Assembly (NCBI GenBank): GCA_036381515.1
Contig: DASVCR010000025.1
Span: 24,479 to 88,478, forward strand
Direction of reading: 5' to 3'
DNA: 64,000 nucleotides
Source of the DNA: ZC4RG20 sp036381515
GTDB lineage: Bacteria > Pseudomonadota > Gammaproteobacteria > Steroidobacterales > Rariloculaceae
Shown: piece by piece, positions 43,254 to 52,688 of the stretch
Numbering within the stretch: position 1 is the stretch's first letter
How the letters are laid out: each line of letters opens with the position of its first letter
The notes under the pieces: model-generated
Database searches by the model: none
The model's input: only the letters and a program-made list of their open reading frames with translations
Told to the model about the DNA's origin: nothing
Position numbers and translations under genes: made by a program

Positions 43254-43835
43254 TCAGTTCAATGATGCGCCGAGCCGGTCGAGCCGCGCGATCGGGTCGT
43301 CCATCTCGAGGCAGGCCTGCCGGTCCTCGAGAGACAGCGGCAGGACCTCGGCGAGCCGATACCCGACCCACGACGCGTCCTCGTAGTCCTCGTCGTCGCG
43401 CCTCTGGATCCCGAGGCGCGCGAGCACCTGCCGGAGCAGCTTCGCGAGATACGCGTGCCGCCGCGGCAGCGCGCAGCGCGACGCCTCCGGCAGCACGTCG
43501 ACGCGGCCGACGTACAGGCCGTCGTCCTGCATCGACGATTCGACGAGCCGGAAGCGCTCGCGTCCCGCAACGACGATCCCGAGCAGGCCGTCCGGCTGCT
43601 GATGCCAGTCGATGATCTCGGCGAGCGTGCCGACGTCCGCGGTCCGCGCCCGGCCGACCTCGGAGCCCTCGACGATCATCAGCACGCCGAATCGCTGCTC
43701 GCCCTTGACGCACCGTCCGACCATGTCGAGGTAGCGCGCCTCGAAGATCCTGAGCGGCAGCAGGCCGCCAGGGAACAACACGGTCTTCAACGGGAAGAGC
43801 GCGATCGGTTCATCCGGCATGGGTTCGCCCGGCAT
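43254..43835 (-). CDS. LON N-terminal (substrate-binding) domain protein
   Basis: Stand-alone LON substrate-binding-like domain, lacking the ATPase and protease parts. The 193 residues show IALFPLKTVLFPGGLLPLRI, FEARYLDMVGRCVKGEQRFG, GTLAEIIDWHQQPDGLLGIV and GRERFRLVE, with ASWVGYRLAEVLPLSLEDRQ in the C-terminal helical part. The alternative start MPDEPIALFP five codons in (43820) is also reasonable. Function is uncertain in this family; peptide or protein binding is assumed. Follows mpl by 13 bases on the same strand. Confidence 0.88.
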   Translation of the reverse strand: MPGEPMPDEPIALFPLKTVLFPGGLLPLRIFEARYLDMVGRCVKGEQRFGVLMIVEGSEVGRARTADVGTLAEIIDWHQQPDGLLGIVVAGRERFRLVESSMQDDGLYVGRVDVLPEASRCALPRRHAYLAKLLRQVLARLGIQRRDDEDYEDASWVGYRLAEVLPLSLEDRQACLEMDDPIARLDRLGASLN

Positions 43836-43848
43836 CGGCCCGGCCGGA

Positions 43849-45240
43849 TCAAGCGCTGGCCTGACGGACCTCGCGGCTGCGCAGCGCCTGCTGCAGCAGC
43901 CGCGGCAATCCCTGAAAGCTGCCGTTCGACATCAGCACGACCTGGTCGCCGCTCTCGAGCTCGTCGAGGAGCCGGTCGAGCAGCTCGTCGACGGTCGACG
44001 CGACGGACAGCTTGCTGCCGAGCGTCGCGAGCGTCTTCTCGGGCTTCCAGTCGAGGTCCTCGGCCGCGAGGACGTAGACGCGATCCGCGGAATCGAACGA
44101 CTTGCGCAGCGCGTCGCGATGGACGCCCATCCGCATCGTGTTCGACCTCGGCTCGAGCACGGCGATGATGCGCCGGTCGGGCTGCTGGCTGCGCAGCGCG
44201 TCGAGCGTCGTGCTGATCGCCGTCGGGTGGTGCGCGAAATCCTCGTACAGGCCGACGCCGGAGAATACGCCCCGCTTCTCGAGACGCCGCTTCACGCCCT
44301 TGAACTGCGCGAGCGCGTCGAGCGCGACGTCGATCTCGACGCCGGCGTGCGCGGCACAGCTCACGGCCGCGAGCGCGTTCTCGAGGTTGTGCGTGCCGAG
44401 CAGCGCCCAGCCGACCTGACCGACCCTCTCGCCGCGTCGCGACACGCTGAAGCGGGACTTCGCGCCGATCAGCTCGTACGCCGCGGACCACGTCGCGTCG
44501 GCGCCCTCCCGGACGCTGAACGTCTCGACCGGCGTCCATACGCCCATCGACAGCAGCTTCTCGATGTTCGCGTCGTGGCCGCTGACGCTGATCAGCCCCT
44601 GGCGCGGCACGGTGCGCACGAGCTGATGGAACTGCCACAGGATCGCGTCGAGGTTCGGGTAGATGTCGGCGTGATCGTACTCGATGTTCGTGATCGCGAG
44701 CGTACGCGGCCGGTAATGGACGAACTTTGCCCGCTTGTCGAAGAACGCCGTGTCGTACTCGTCGGCCTCGACGACGAAGAACTTCGACGTCCCGAGCCTT
44801 GCAGAGATCGAGAAGTTGTTCGGAATGCCGCCGACGAGGAAGCCGGGATCGAGCCCCGCGTAATCGAGGATCCACGCGAGCATGCTCGTCGTCGTCGTCT
44901 TGCCGTGCGTGCCGGAGACGGCGAGCACCCACTTGTCCTTCAGGACGTTGTCTGCGAGCCACTCCGCGCCCGAGTAGTACGGGATGCCGGAGTCGAGCAG
45001 CGCCTCGATCACCGGATGGCCGCGCCGCATCACGTTGCCGACGACGACGCAATCGATGTCGTCGTCGAGCTGCTCCGGCCCGTAGCCCTCGTGGAGCCTG
45101 ATGCCGAGCTTGCGCAGCTGTGTGCTCATCGGCGGGTACACGTTCTGGTCGGAGCCGGACACGAGGTGCCCGGCCGCCTTCGCGAGCGCGGCGATGCCGG
45201 CCATGAACGTGCCGCAAATGCCGAGGATATGGACGCGCAT
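43849..45240 (-). CDS. mpl: Mpl, murein peptide ligase
   Basis: UDP-N-acetylmuramate:L-Ala-gamma-D-Glu-meso-DAP ligase, recycling murein tripeptide into the precursor pool. The 463 residues begin MRVHILGICGTFMAGIAALA, have the P-loop-like VSGTHGKTTTTSMLAWI, FFVVEADEYDTAFFDKRAKF, and NIEYDHADIYPNLDAI. Full length for Mpl and shorter than a MurC-Ddl fusion. Its start nearly abuts the stop of the membrane protein upstream, so the two are linked. Confidence 0.95.
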   Translation of the reverse strand: MRVHILGICGTFMAGIAALAKAAGHLVSGSDQNVYPPMSTQLRKLGIRLHEGYGPEQLDDDIDCVVVGNVMRRGHPVIEALLDSGIPYYSGAEWLADNVLKDKWVLAVSGTHGKTTTTSMLAWILDYAGLDPGFLVGGIPNNFSISARLGTSKFFVVEADEYDTAFFDKRAKFVHYRPRTLAITNIEYDHADIYPNLDAILWQFHQLVRTVPRQGLISVSGHDANIEKLLSMGVWTPVETFSVREGADATWSAAYELIGAKSRFSVSRRGERVGQVGWALLGTHNLENALAAVSCAAHAGVEIDVALDALAQFKGVKRRLEKRGVFSGVGLYEDFAHHPTAISTTLDALRSQQPDRRIIAVLEPRSNTMRMGVHRDALRKSFDSADRVYVLAAEDLDWKPEKTLATLGSKLSVASTVDELLDRLLDELESGDQVVLMSNGSFQGLPRLLQQALRSREVRQASA

Positions 45241-45797
45241 CAGAGATTTGCCGGGAACAAAGCTTCGCGCAGGTTCATGGATGCGAGCTCGTACACTATC
45301 ACGATAGAAACTCCGACGATATAAGGCTTCCCGAGCGCCCTGGAGACGATGAAGCCGCCGATGTCGAGGCTCCAGACGAAGAGGAGCAGGATCAGGAACC
45401 GCGGCGTCGTGAGCTCCGTCGGCGGCGCCGCGAGCATCTCATCCCAATGGAGGAGCGGCGCGAGGATCAGGTTCAGCACCGCCCCGGTGCCGACGAGCGC
45501 CGTCGCGGTCTGCAGGAAGCGCGCGGGCTTTCGGAAGAATTGCAACAGCAGGAAGACCACGCCGAGATCGGCGACGAGCTCGAGCAGCACGAGGAGGACG
45601 TCCGTCCGCGTCGCGGAGATCACGATCAGGGTCAACGCGCTCACGAGCAGATACGCGACGAGCACGAGCCCCAGCAGGAACTGCGACGCCGGAAGGTCCT
45701 CCGGGCCGCGGCGATGCAGCGCGATCTCGACGAAAGCCGCGCTCAACTGCCACACGACCTGCCTCGCCGCGTTGTTCGGGACGACATCGGATCTCAC
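45240..45797 (-). CDS. Unknown membrane protein upstream of mpl
   Basis: Not recognised. From the GTG at 45797 (preceded by GGGAAG) the 185 residues contain about five hydrophobic segments (FLLGLVLVAYLLVSALTLIV; LLVLLELVADLGVVFLLL; LIILLFVWSLDIGGF-like LILLLFVWSLDIGGFIVS; YIVGVSIVIVYELA). It may belong to the YIP1-like or small five-helix class. It ends at the first base of the mpl start codon, consistent with coupling. Divergent from rnd. An upstream longer reading runs through rnd and is a shadow. Confidence 0.6.
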   Translation of the reverse strand: MRSDVVPNNAARQVVWQLSAAFVEIALHRRGPEDLPASQFLLGLVLVAYLLVSALTLIVISATRTDVLLVLLELVADLGVVFLLLQFFRKPARFLQTATALVGTGAVLNLILAPLLHWDEMLAAPPTELTTPRFLILLLFVWSLDIGGFIVSRALGKPYIVGVSIVIVYELASMNLREALFPANL

Positions 45798-45890
45798 GCT
45801 TCCCAAGTCGGCCCGCCGAGATGCTTCCGGCGAGCGGGGCCGCGATAATAACCCAACGCCCGGAGACGGGAAAATGAGCGAAATCCCTGC

Positions 45891-46958
45891 ATGGAAGGCT
45901 TGATCGACGACGAAGCGGCGCTCGGCGGGCTGTGCGAGCTGCTCGAGCGCGCGAAGCTCGTCGCGATCGACACGGAGTTCGTTCGCGAGCGCACGTACTA
46001 CCCGCAGCTCTGTCTCGTGCAGGTCGCGACAGACGACTGCGTCGCCTGCGTCGACTGCCTCGCGGATCTCGACCTGGGCCCGTTCTTCGCGTGCCTCGCG
46101 CGCCGCGACCTGACTTGGGTCCTGCACAGCGGCCGGCAGGATCTCGAGGTCGTGCACCGGCACGCGGGCGTGCTTCCGGCGACGCTCGTCGACACGCAGA
46201 TCGCCGCCGCGCTGACCGGGCGGGCGGCGCAGATCGGGCTGCGCGAGATCCTGGCGGCCGTGCTCGGCGTCGATATCGGTAAGGACCACACGCGCGCGGA
46301 CTGGAGCGCGCGGCCGCTGCCAGAGGGGCCGTTGCGCTACGCGCTCGACGACGTGCGCCACCTGCTCGAGCTGTGGCGCAGCCTCGAGCGCGACATCGAG
46401 CGGCTCGGCCGGCGCGATTGGCTCGCTGAGGACTGCGCGAGGCTCGTCGAGTCCGCCGGACAGGAGGACCTTCTGCCGGTCTGGCTCAGGATCAAGGGCG
46501 TGCAGGGCCTGCCGCCCGACGAGCAAACGGCGGCGTACGCGCTCGTGCTCTGGCGCGAGACGACGGCGCGCGCGCTCGACCGCCCCCGCCGCTGGATCAT
46601 GAGCGACGAGCTGCTCGCGCGGATCGCGGCCGTCCGGCCGACGTCGGTCTCGGCGCTGCGCCGGATACCGGAGATGCCGCAGCGGCTCGCGCAGCGCTTC
46701 GGCGACGAGATCGTCGCCGCAGTCGGCGCCCGGGGATCGAGCGAGCATCTCGCGGCGCTCGAGCGGGCCGGCAACGGCGAGCGCCCGGACCGGGACGCGC
46801 TCAAGGCGCTGCAGGCCAAGGTCAAGGCGCGCGCCGACGTGCTCGGCATCGAGGCCGAGGTGCTCGCGTCGCGCCGCGACCTCGCCGCGTGGCTGCGCGG
46901 CGCGCCGCCGCCGCACCTGCGCTCCGGCTGGCGGGCCGCCGAGCTCGCCGCGCTATGA
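45891..46958 (+). CDS. rnd: Ribonuclease D
   Basis: 3'-5' exoribonuclease for tRNA and other small RNA ends. The 355 residues have DEDD-family motifs: AIDTEFVRERTYYP, LHSGRQDLEVVH, and YALDDVRHLLEL with the DEDDy Tyr. The HRDC region follows (RAIDRPRRWIMSDE-like ALDRPRRWIMSDELLARIAA). Full length. The start at 45891 has no strong ribosome-binding site. Array B begins one base after the stop. Confidence 0.94.
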   Translation: MEGLIDDEAALGGLCELLERAKLVAIDTEFVRERTYYPQLCLVQVATDDCVACVDCLADLDLGPFFACLARRDLTWVLHSGRQDLEVVHRHAGVLPATLVDTQIAAALTGRAAQIGLREILAAVLGVDIGKDHTRADWSARPLPEGPLRYALDDVRHLLELWRSLERDIERLGRRDWLAEDCARLVESAGQEDLLPVWLRIKGVQGLPPDEQTAAYALVLWRETTARALDRPRRWIMSDELLARIAAVRPTSVSALRRIPEMPQRLAQRFGDEIVAAVGARGSSEHLAALERAGNGERPDRDALKALQAKVKARADVLGIEAEVLASRRDLAAWLRGAPPPHLRSGWRAAELAAL

Positions 46959-47592
46959 AATGGGAGTCAGGAAATTGGGGTCAGAGCCCTTTTTCAGGAA
47001 ATTGGGGTCAGAGCCCTTTTTCGACCACCGCAATGTCGTCCGCCAATCTCGTCAGAGCCCATTATGTTCTTCTAGGGTCAGAGCCCGTTTCTCGCACCGG
47101 AATAGGTGCATTGGGGGTCAGCGCCCCTTTTTGGGGCTGCTGGGGTCAGAGCCCATTTCCGCGGCAAGTTGAATTGAGTCAGAGCCCTGTTTCATGGAAG
47201 GACTTTGGGGGGTCAGAGCCTCTGAGCCCTCTGTCCCAGAAAGAGAGGTCAAAGGAATTTGGGGCGTCAGAGCCCTTCATCCGGGAAAGTGAAATTCGAG
47301 TCAGAGTCCTTTCCTTTCCTGAAACAGACTGTTTCTTTCCAGAAACATGGCGTGGCCCGAATTCGGGCCGATTCATCCCCCCATTTCGCACTCGGCAAAA
47401 AGGGCTCTGACCCCAATCTCTCGTGCTGACCCCAATCTCTCGTGAAAAAGGTGTCTGACACGATTTTCGGTCGGGCTCTGACCCAATTTAACTTGCCGCG
47501 GAAATGGGCTCTGACCCCAACAGACCCCGATTCTCGGTCGAAAAAAGGGCTCTGACCCCGATTCTTCTGAAAACGGGCTCTGACCCCGATTT
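46959..47592 (+). repeat. Degenerate palindromic repeat array B, between rnd and adk
   Basis: This 634-base gap is filled with at least 15 copies of the GGGGTCAGAGCCC motif. All copies from 46977 to about 47315 read in plus orientation (for example 46977, 47004, 47074, 47142, 47207, 47261). All from 47402 to 47587 read as GGGCTCTGACCCC (47402, 47473, 47506, 47547, 47575). The first two are a perfect 27-bp tandem repeat at 46968-47021. The centre holds the perfect 16-bp palindrome GGCCCGAATTCGGGCC at 47354-47369. A TGTCTGACAC variant lies at about 47449. The array ends on the adk stop codon. No protein is supported here. Confidence 0.92.
47141..47519 (+). repeat. 47-bp inverted repeat within array B
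   Basis: Left arm 47141-47187 and right arm 47473-47519 are reverse complements at 45 of 47 positions. Each arm carries two array motifs joined by CCGCGGCAAGTT. The arms are 285 bases apart. Such matching goes beyond the short motif and suggests an inverted duplication of part of the array. Confidence 0.93.
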
Positions 47593-48237
47593 TTAAAGGC
47601 CGAGGGCGGCGGTCAGGCGCGCGTAGACCTCGTCCATCGAGCCCTCGGCGTCGACGCGCTTCAGCAGGCCGCGGGTCTCGTAGTACTCGATCAGCGGGGC
47701 CGTTTGCTTTCTGTACACGTCGAGGCGGTTCTTGATCGTCTCCTCGTTGTCGTCGTCCCGCTTGAGGAGCTCGCCGCCGGCCTCGAGGCACTCGTCGATC
47801 TCTTCCTTCGGCGAGAAGTAGATGTTCAGCAACTTTCCCGTCTTCGAGCACGTGCGCCGGCCGGTCAGGCGCTTCATCAGGATGTCGAAATCGACGTTCA
47901 TCAGGACGGCCGCGTCGAGCTTGAGGCCGAGCTCGCCGAGCACGCGCTCGAGATCCTCCGCCTGCGAGCGGTTGCGCGGATAGCCGTCGAGCACGAAGCC
48001 GCGGCCCGCATCCGGCTTCGCGAGGCGCTCCTTGATCATGCCGAGCACGATCTCGTCCTTGACGAGCTCGCCGGCATCCATCGCGGCCTTCGCGCGCCGG
48101 CCGAGCTCCGTGCCGTCCGCGACCGCCTGGCGCAGGAGATCCCCGGTCGAGACTTGCGGCCAGCCATGCTCCGCCTGCAGCCGCTTCGCCTGCGTGCCCT
48201 TGCCGGACCCCGGCGCTCCGAGCATCACGATTCGCAT
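47593..48237 (-). CDS. adk: Adenylate kinase
   Basis: Interconverts AMP, ADP and ATP. The 214 residues are the long (LID-containing) form: GAPGSGKGTQAKRLQAEHG, DGYPRNRSQAEDLE, LID start GRRTCSKTGKLLNIYFSP, then LLKRDDDNEETIKNRLDVYR. The LID lacks a visible four-Cys zinc site. The stop codon is immediately followed, on its strand, by array B, so termination may use those hairpins. Divergent from the PPi-PFK gene. Confidence 0.96.
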   Translation of the reverse strand: MRIVMLGAPGSGKGTQAKRLQAEHGWPQVSTGDLLRQAVADGTELGRRAKAAMDAGELVKDEIVLGMIKERLAKPDAGRGFVLDGYPRNRSQAEDLERVLGELGLKLDAAVLMNVDFDILMKRLTGRRTCSKTGKLLNIYFSPKEEIDECLEAGGELLKRDDDNEETIKNRLDVYRKQTAPLIEYYETRGLLKRVDAEGSMDEVYARLTAALGL

Positions 48238-48363
48238 TCGATACCTCCCGGGGATGCCTCGATTCGAAGGGCGCGTAAGCTAGCGGCCGCGATGCTCCGC
48301 GTCAAACGACGCATCGGCAGCCAGACCCTTTGCTATTCTATCCGCGACATTTTGGAGGACGAA

Positions 48364-49626
48364 GTGAAGCGGAACGCTTTCTACGCCCAGTCGGGCGGCG
48401 TCACGGCGGTCATCAACGCGAGCGCGTGCGGCGTGATCGAGACCGCACGCAAGCATCGCGACGAGATCGGCAAGGTGTACGCGGGCCGCAACGGCATCAT
48501 CGGGGCGCTCACCGAGGACATGATCGACGTCGGCGCCGAGAGCGCCCGCGCGATCGCCGCCCTGAGGCATACGCCCGGCGGCGCATTCGGCTCGGCCCGC
48601 TACAAGCTGAAAGGGCTCGAGGAGAACCGCGCCGAATACGAGCGCCTGATCGAGGTCTTCAAGGCGCACGACATCGGCTACTTCTTCTACAACGGCGGCA
48701 ACGACTCGATGGACACCGCGCACAAGGTGTCGCTCATCGGCAAGAAGCTCGGCTACCCGATCACGTGCATCGGGATCCCGAAGACGGTCGACAACGACCT
48801 GCCGTTCACGGACACGTGCCCGGGCTTCGGCTCCGTCGCGAAGTACGTCGCGGTCTCGACGCTCGAGGCGAGCCTCGACGTCGCGTCGATGGCGAAGACG
48901 TCGACGAAGGTCTTCATCCTCGAGGTCATGGGCCGGCACGCCGGCTGGATCGCGGCCGCCGCGGGGCTCGCGGGCAAGGGCGAAGGCGACCCTCCGCACG
49001 TGATCGTCTTCCCGGAGATCCCGTTCGACAAGCAGGCGTTCCTCGACCGCGTCGCGGACAGCGTGAAGCGCTACGAGTACTGCGTTGCCGTCGTCTCGGA
49101 GGGCGCCCGCTACGAGGACGGGCGCTTCCTCGCGGAGGCCGGAACCCGCGACGCGTTCGGCCACGCGCAGCTCGGCGGGGTCGCATCGACCGTCGCCGCG
49201 ATGGTCAAGGACGAGCTCGGCCTCAAGTACCACTATGCGATCGCCGACTACCTGCAGCGCTCGGCGCGGCACGTCGCCTCGAAGGTCGACGTCCAGCAGG
49301 CGTACGCGGTCGGCAAGGCGGCCGTCGAGCTCGCGCTGTCCGGCGCGAACGCGGTCATGCCGATCATCGAGCGCAAGTCCGACCGTCCGTACCGCTGGTC
49401 GATCGGCCACGTGCCGCTCTCGAGGGTCGCGAACCGGGAGAAGAAGCTGCCGCGCCGCTTCATCGGCCGGGACGGCTTCTCGATCACGGACGCGTGCCGG
49501 CGCTACCTCGAGCCGCTCGTCCAGGGCGAGGACTATCCGCCGTACCGGAACGGCCTGCCGGATTACGTGACGCTCAAAGGCAAGCCCGTCCCGCGCCGGT
49601 TGAGCAGCGAGTTTGTGCTAAAGTAA
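48364..49626 (+). CDS. Pyrophosphate-dependent 6-phosphofructokinase
   Basis: Reversibly phosphorylates fructose 6-phosphate with PPi in place of ATP. The 420 residues from GTG 48364 (GGAGG five bases upstream) include YNGGNDSMDTAHKV and GIPKTVDNDLPFTDTCPGFG. The Asn/Asp at GGNDS and the Lys in PKTVDND are the PPi-type replacements of the ATP-type GGDGS and PGTIDND. EVMGRHAGWIAAAAGLAG completes the sugar-phosphate site. Divergent from adk and followed by the H+-PPase, which also uses PPi. Confidence 0.94.
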   Translation: MKRNAFYAQSGGVTAVINASACGVIETARKHRDEIGKVYAGRNGIIGALTEDMIDVGAESARAIAALRHTPGGAFGSARYKLKGLEENRAEYERLIEVFKAHDIGYFFYNGGNDSMDTAHKVSLIGKKLGYPITCIGIPKTVDNDLPFTDTCPGFGSVAKYVAVSTLEASLDVASMAKTSTKVFILEVMGRHAGWIAAAAGLAGKGEGDPPHVIVFPEIPFDKQAFLDRVADSVKRYEYCVAVVSEGARYEDGRFLAEAGTRDAFGHAQLGGVASTVAAMVKDELGLKYHYAIADYLQRSARHVASKVDVQQAYAVGKAAVELALSGANAVMPIIERKSDRPYRWSIGHVPLSRVANREKKLPRRFIGRDGFSITDACRRYLEPLVQGEDYPPYRNGLPDYVTLKGKPVPRRLSSEFVLK

Positions 49627-49923
49627 CGGACTTTTCGCGGCCCTAGAGCTGTCCGAAAGATCACTCCGCGGCGGCGGAAGGCTCGAGGCCTTGCGCCGCT
49701 TTCGAGCGCGCGAAGCGTTCAGCGCCGCGCTTTGGCGCGGCCGCGGCCGTCCGCCGCGGCACCCGGCGGGTCTTTCTCGGACGCGCGACGGCCCAGCGGA
49801 AAAACGAACAACACGGTTTTACCCGCACGCATCCGCGCGTCGGGCCAATGGTTTCAAGAGGCAGTTGAGTCCGGGCTCCAGGGCGCCGTCGGCCCACGAT
49901 GATCCGGCATTCGGGAGGATGGA
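49627..49923 (+). other. Gap between PPi-PFK and H+-PPase
   Basis: No gene I can support. A minus-strand frame of 90 codons (49661-49933) is Arg/Ala/Pro-rich and overlaps the hppA start, so I treat it as chance. A GC-rich stem-like stretch lies at about 49725-49765. GGAGG at 49914-49918 belongs to hppA. Confidence 0.5.
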
Positions 49924-51939
<2,016 letters not shown>

Positions 51940-51955
51940 CAGGACGACTCGTGCC

Positions 51956-51998
51956 GGCCGCCGTCCCGGAGCTCCGGGGCGGCGGCCTTCTTTTTTTG
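51956..51998 (+). terminator. Rho-independent terminator after hppA
   Basis: A 16-bp stem from GGCCGCCGTCCCGGAG (51956-51971) and CTCCGGGGCGGCGGCC (51972-51987), with one G-U-type mismatch and a hairpin turn at its centre. It is followed by TTCTTTTTTTG. Confidence 0.93.
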
Positions 51999-52134
51999 CG
52001 CCTTTGCGTCGGGCGCGTGCCCGCGGCCGCTGCGCCGCGCGCGCCGACGAGGCACACTCGGCGGAACGCACGTTGCGAGGGCACATCGTTCCGGGCAAGA
52101 CATGGATCGAAAATCCGACAGGAGCTCGCGCTGC

Positions 52135-52545
52135 ATGCCGGTGCCGGCGGTGCTCGCGGTCGTCGTGCGGAACGGCCGCGTGCTGCTCGTCCGGCGCGCG
52201 AAAAGCCCGGACAGGGGCCTCTGGGGGTTCCCGGGCGGACGCATCGAGCCCGGCGAGACGTGGGCCGCCGCGGCGATGCGCGAGCTGCGCGAAGAGACGG
52301 GCGTCCGCGCCGAAGCCGGCGACGTCCTGACGGCGATCGACGTGATCGATCGGGCCGACGACGGCACGCTGCGCCACCACTTCGTGCTCGTCGCGGTCGC
52401 CTGCCGCTGGCAGGCGGGCGAGGGTCACGCGGCGGACGACGCGCTCGAGGCGCGCTGGTTCACGCTCGACGAGGTCCGCGCGCTCGGCCCGGGCGCGAGC
52501 GATCAGGTCGAGTCGCTCGCCCGGCTCGCGATGTCCCGATTCTGA
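52135..52545 (+). CDS. Nudix hydrolase
   Basis: Hydrolyses a nucleoside diphosphate linked to another moiety. The 136 residues carry an intact Nudix box, GRIEPGETWAAAAMRELREE followed by TGV, and FVLVAVACRWQAGEG. ATG 52135 is preferred because AGGAG lies ten bases upstream and the protein then opens MPVPAVLAVVVRNGRVLLVR, as ADP-ribose-type members do. An in-frame ATG at 52102 gives 11 more residues. Substrate not assigned. Confidence 0.92.
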   Translation: MPVPAVLAVVVRNGRVLLVRRAKSPDRGLWGFPGGRIEPGETWAAAAMRELREETGVRAEAGDVLTAIDVIDRADDGTLRHHFVLVAVACRWQAGEGHAADDALEARWFTLDEVRALGPGASDQVESLARLAMSRF

Positions 52546-52589
52546 AGCGTGCACGCGTCGTTGCACGGCGGCGGCCGTTTACGGTAAAG

Positions 52590-52653
52590 AGTCCTGCGGC
52601 AGCGTCGAGGCTTCCGCCTCGATCGACATAAGACGAGAAAGAAGGACTGCCGC
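52590..52653 (+). promoter_or_regulatory. Possible leader hairpins before the DUF3857 gene
   Basis: A 7-bp stem-loop TCGAGGC-TTCC-GCCTCGA lies at 52605-52622. Around it, AGTCCT (52590) can pair with AGGACT (52643) or GCGGCAG (52596) with CTGCCGC (52647), but not both at once because they share two bases. Too little to call a riboswitch. Confidence 0.3.
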
Positions 52654-52688
52654 CGGGGGAACCGGGGACCCGAGCGAAAGGGGGGCGA

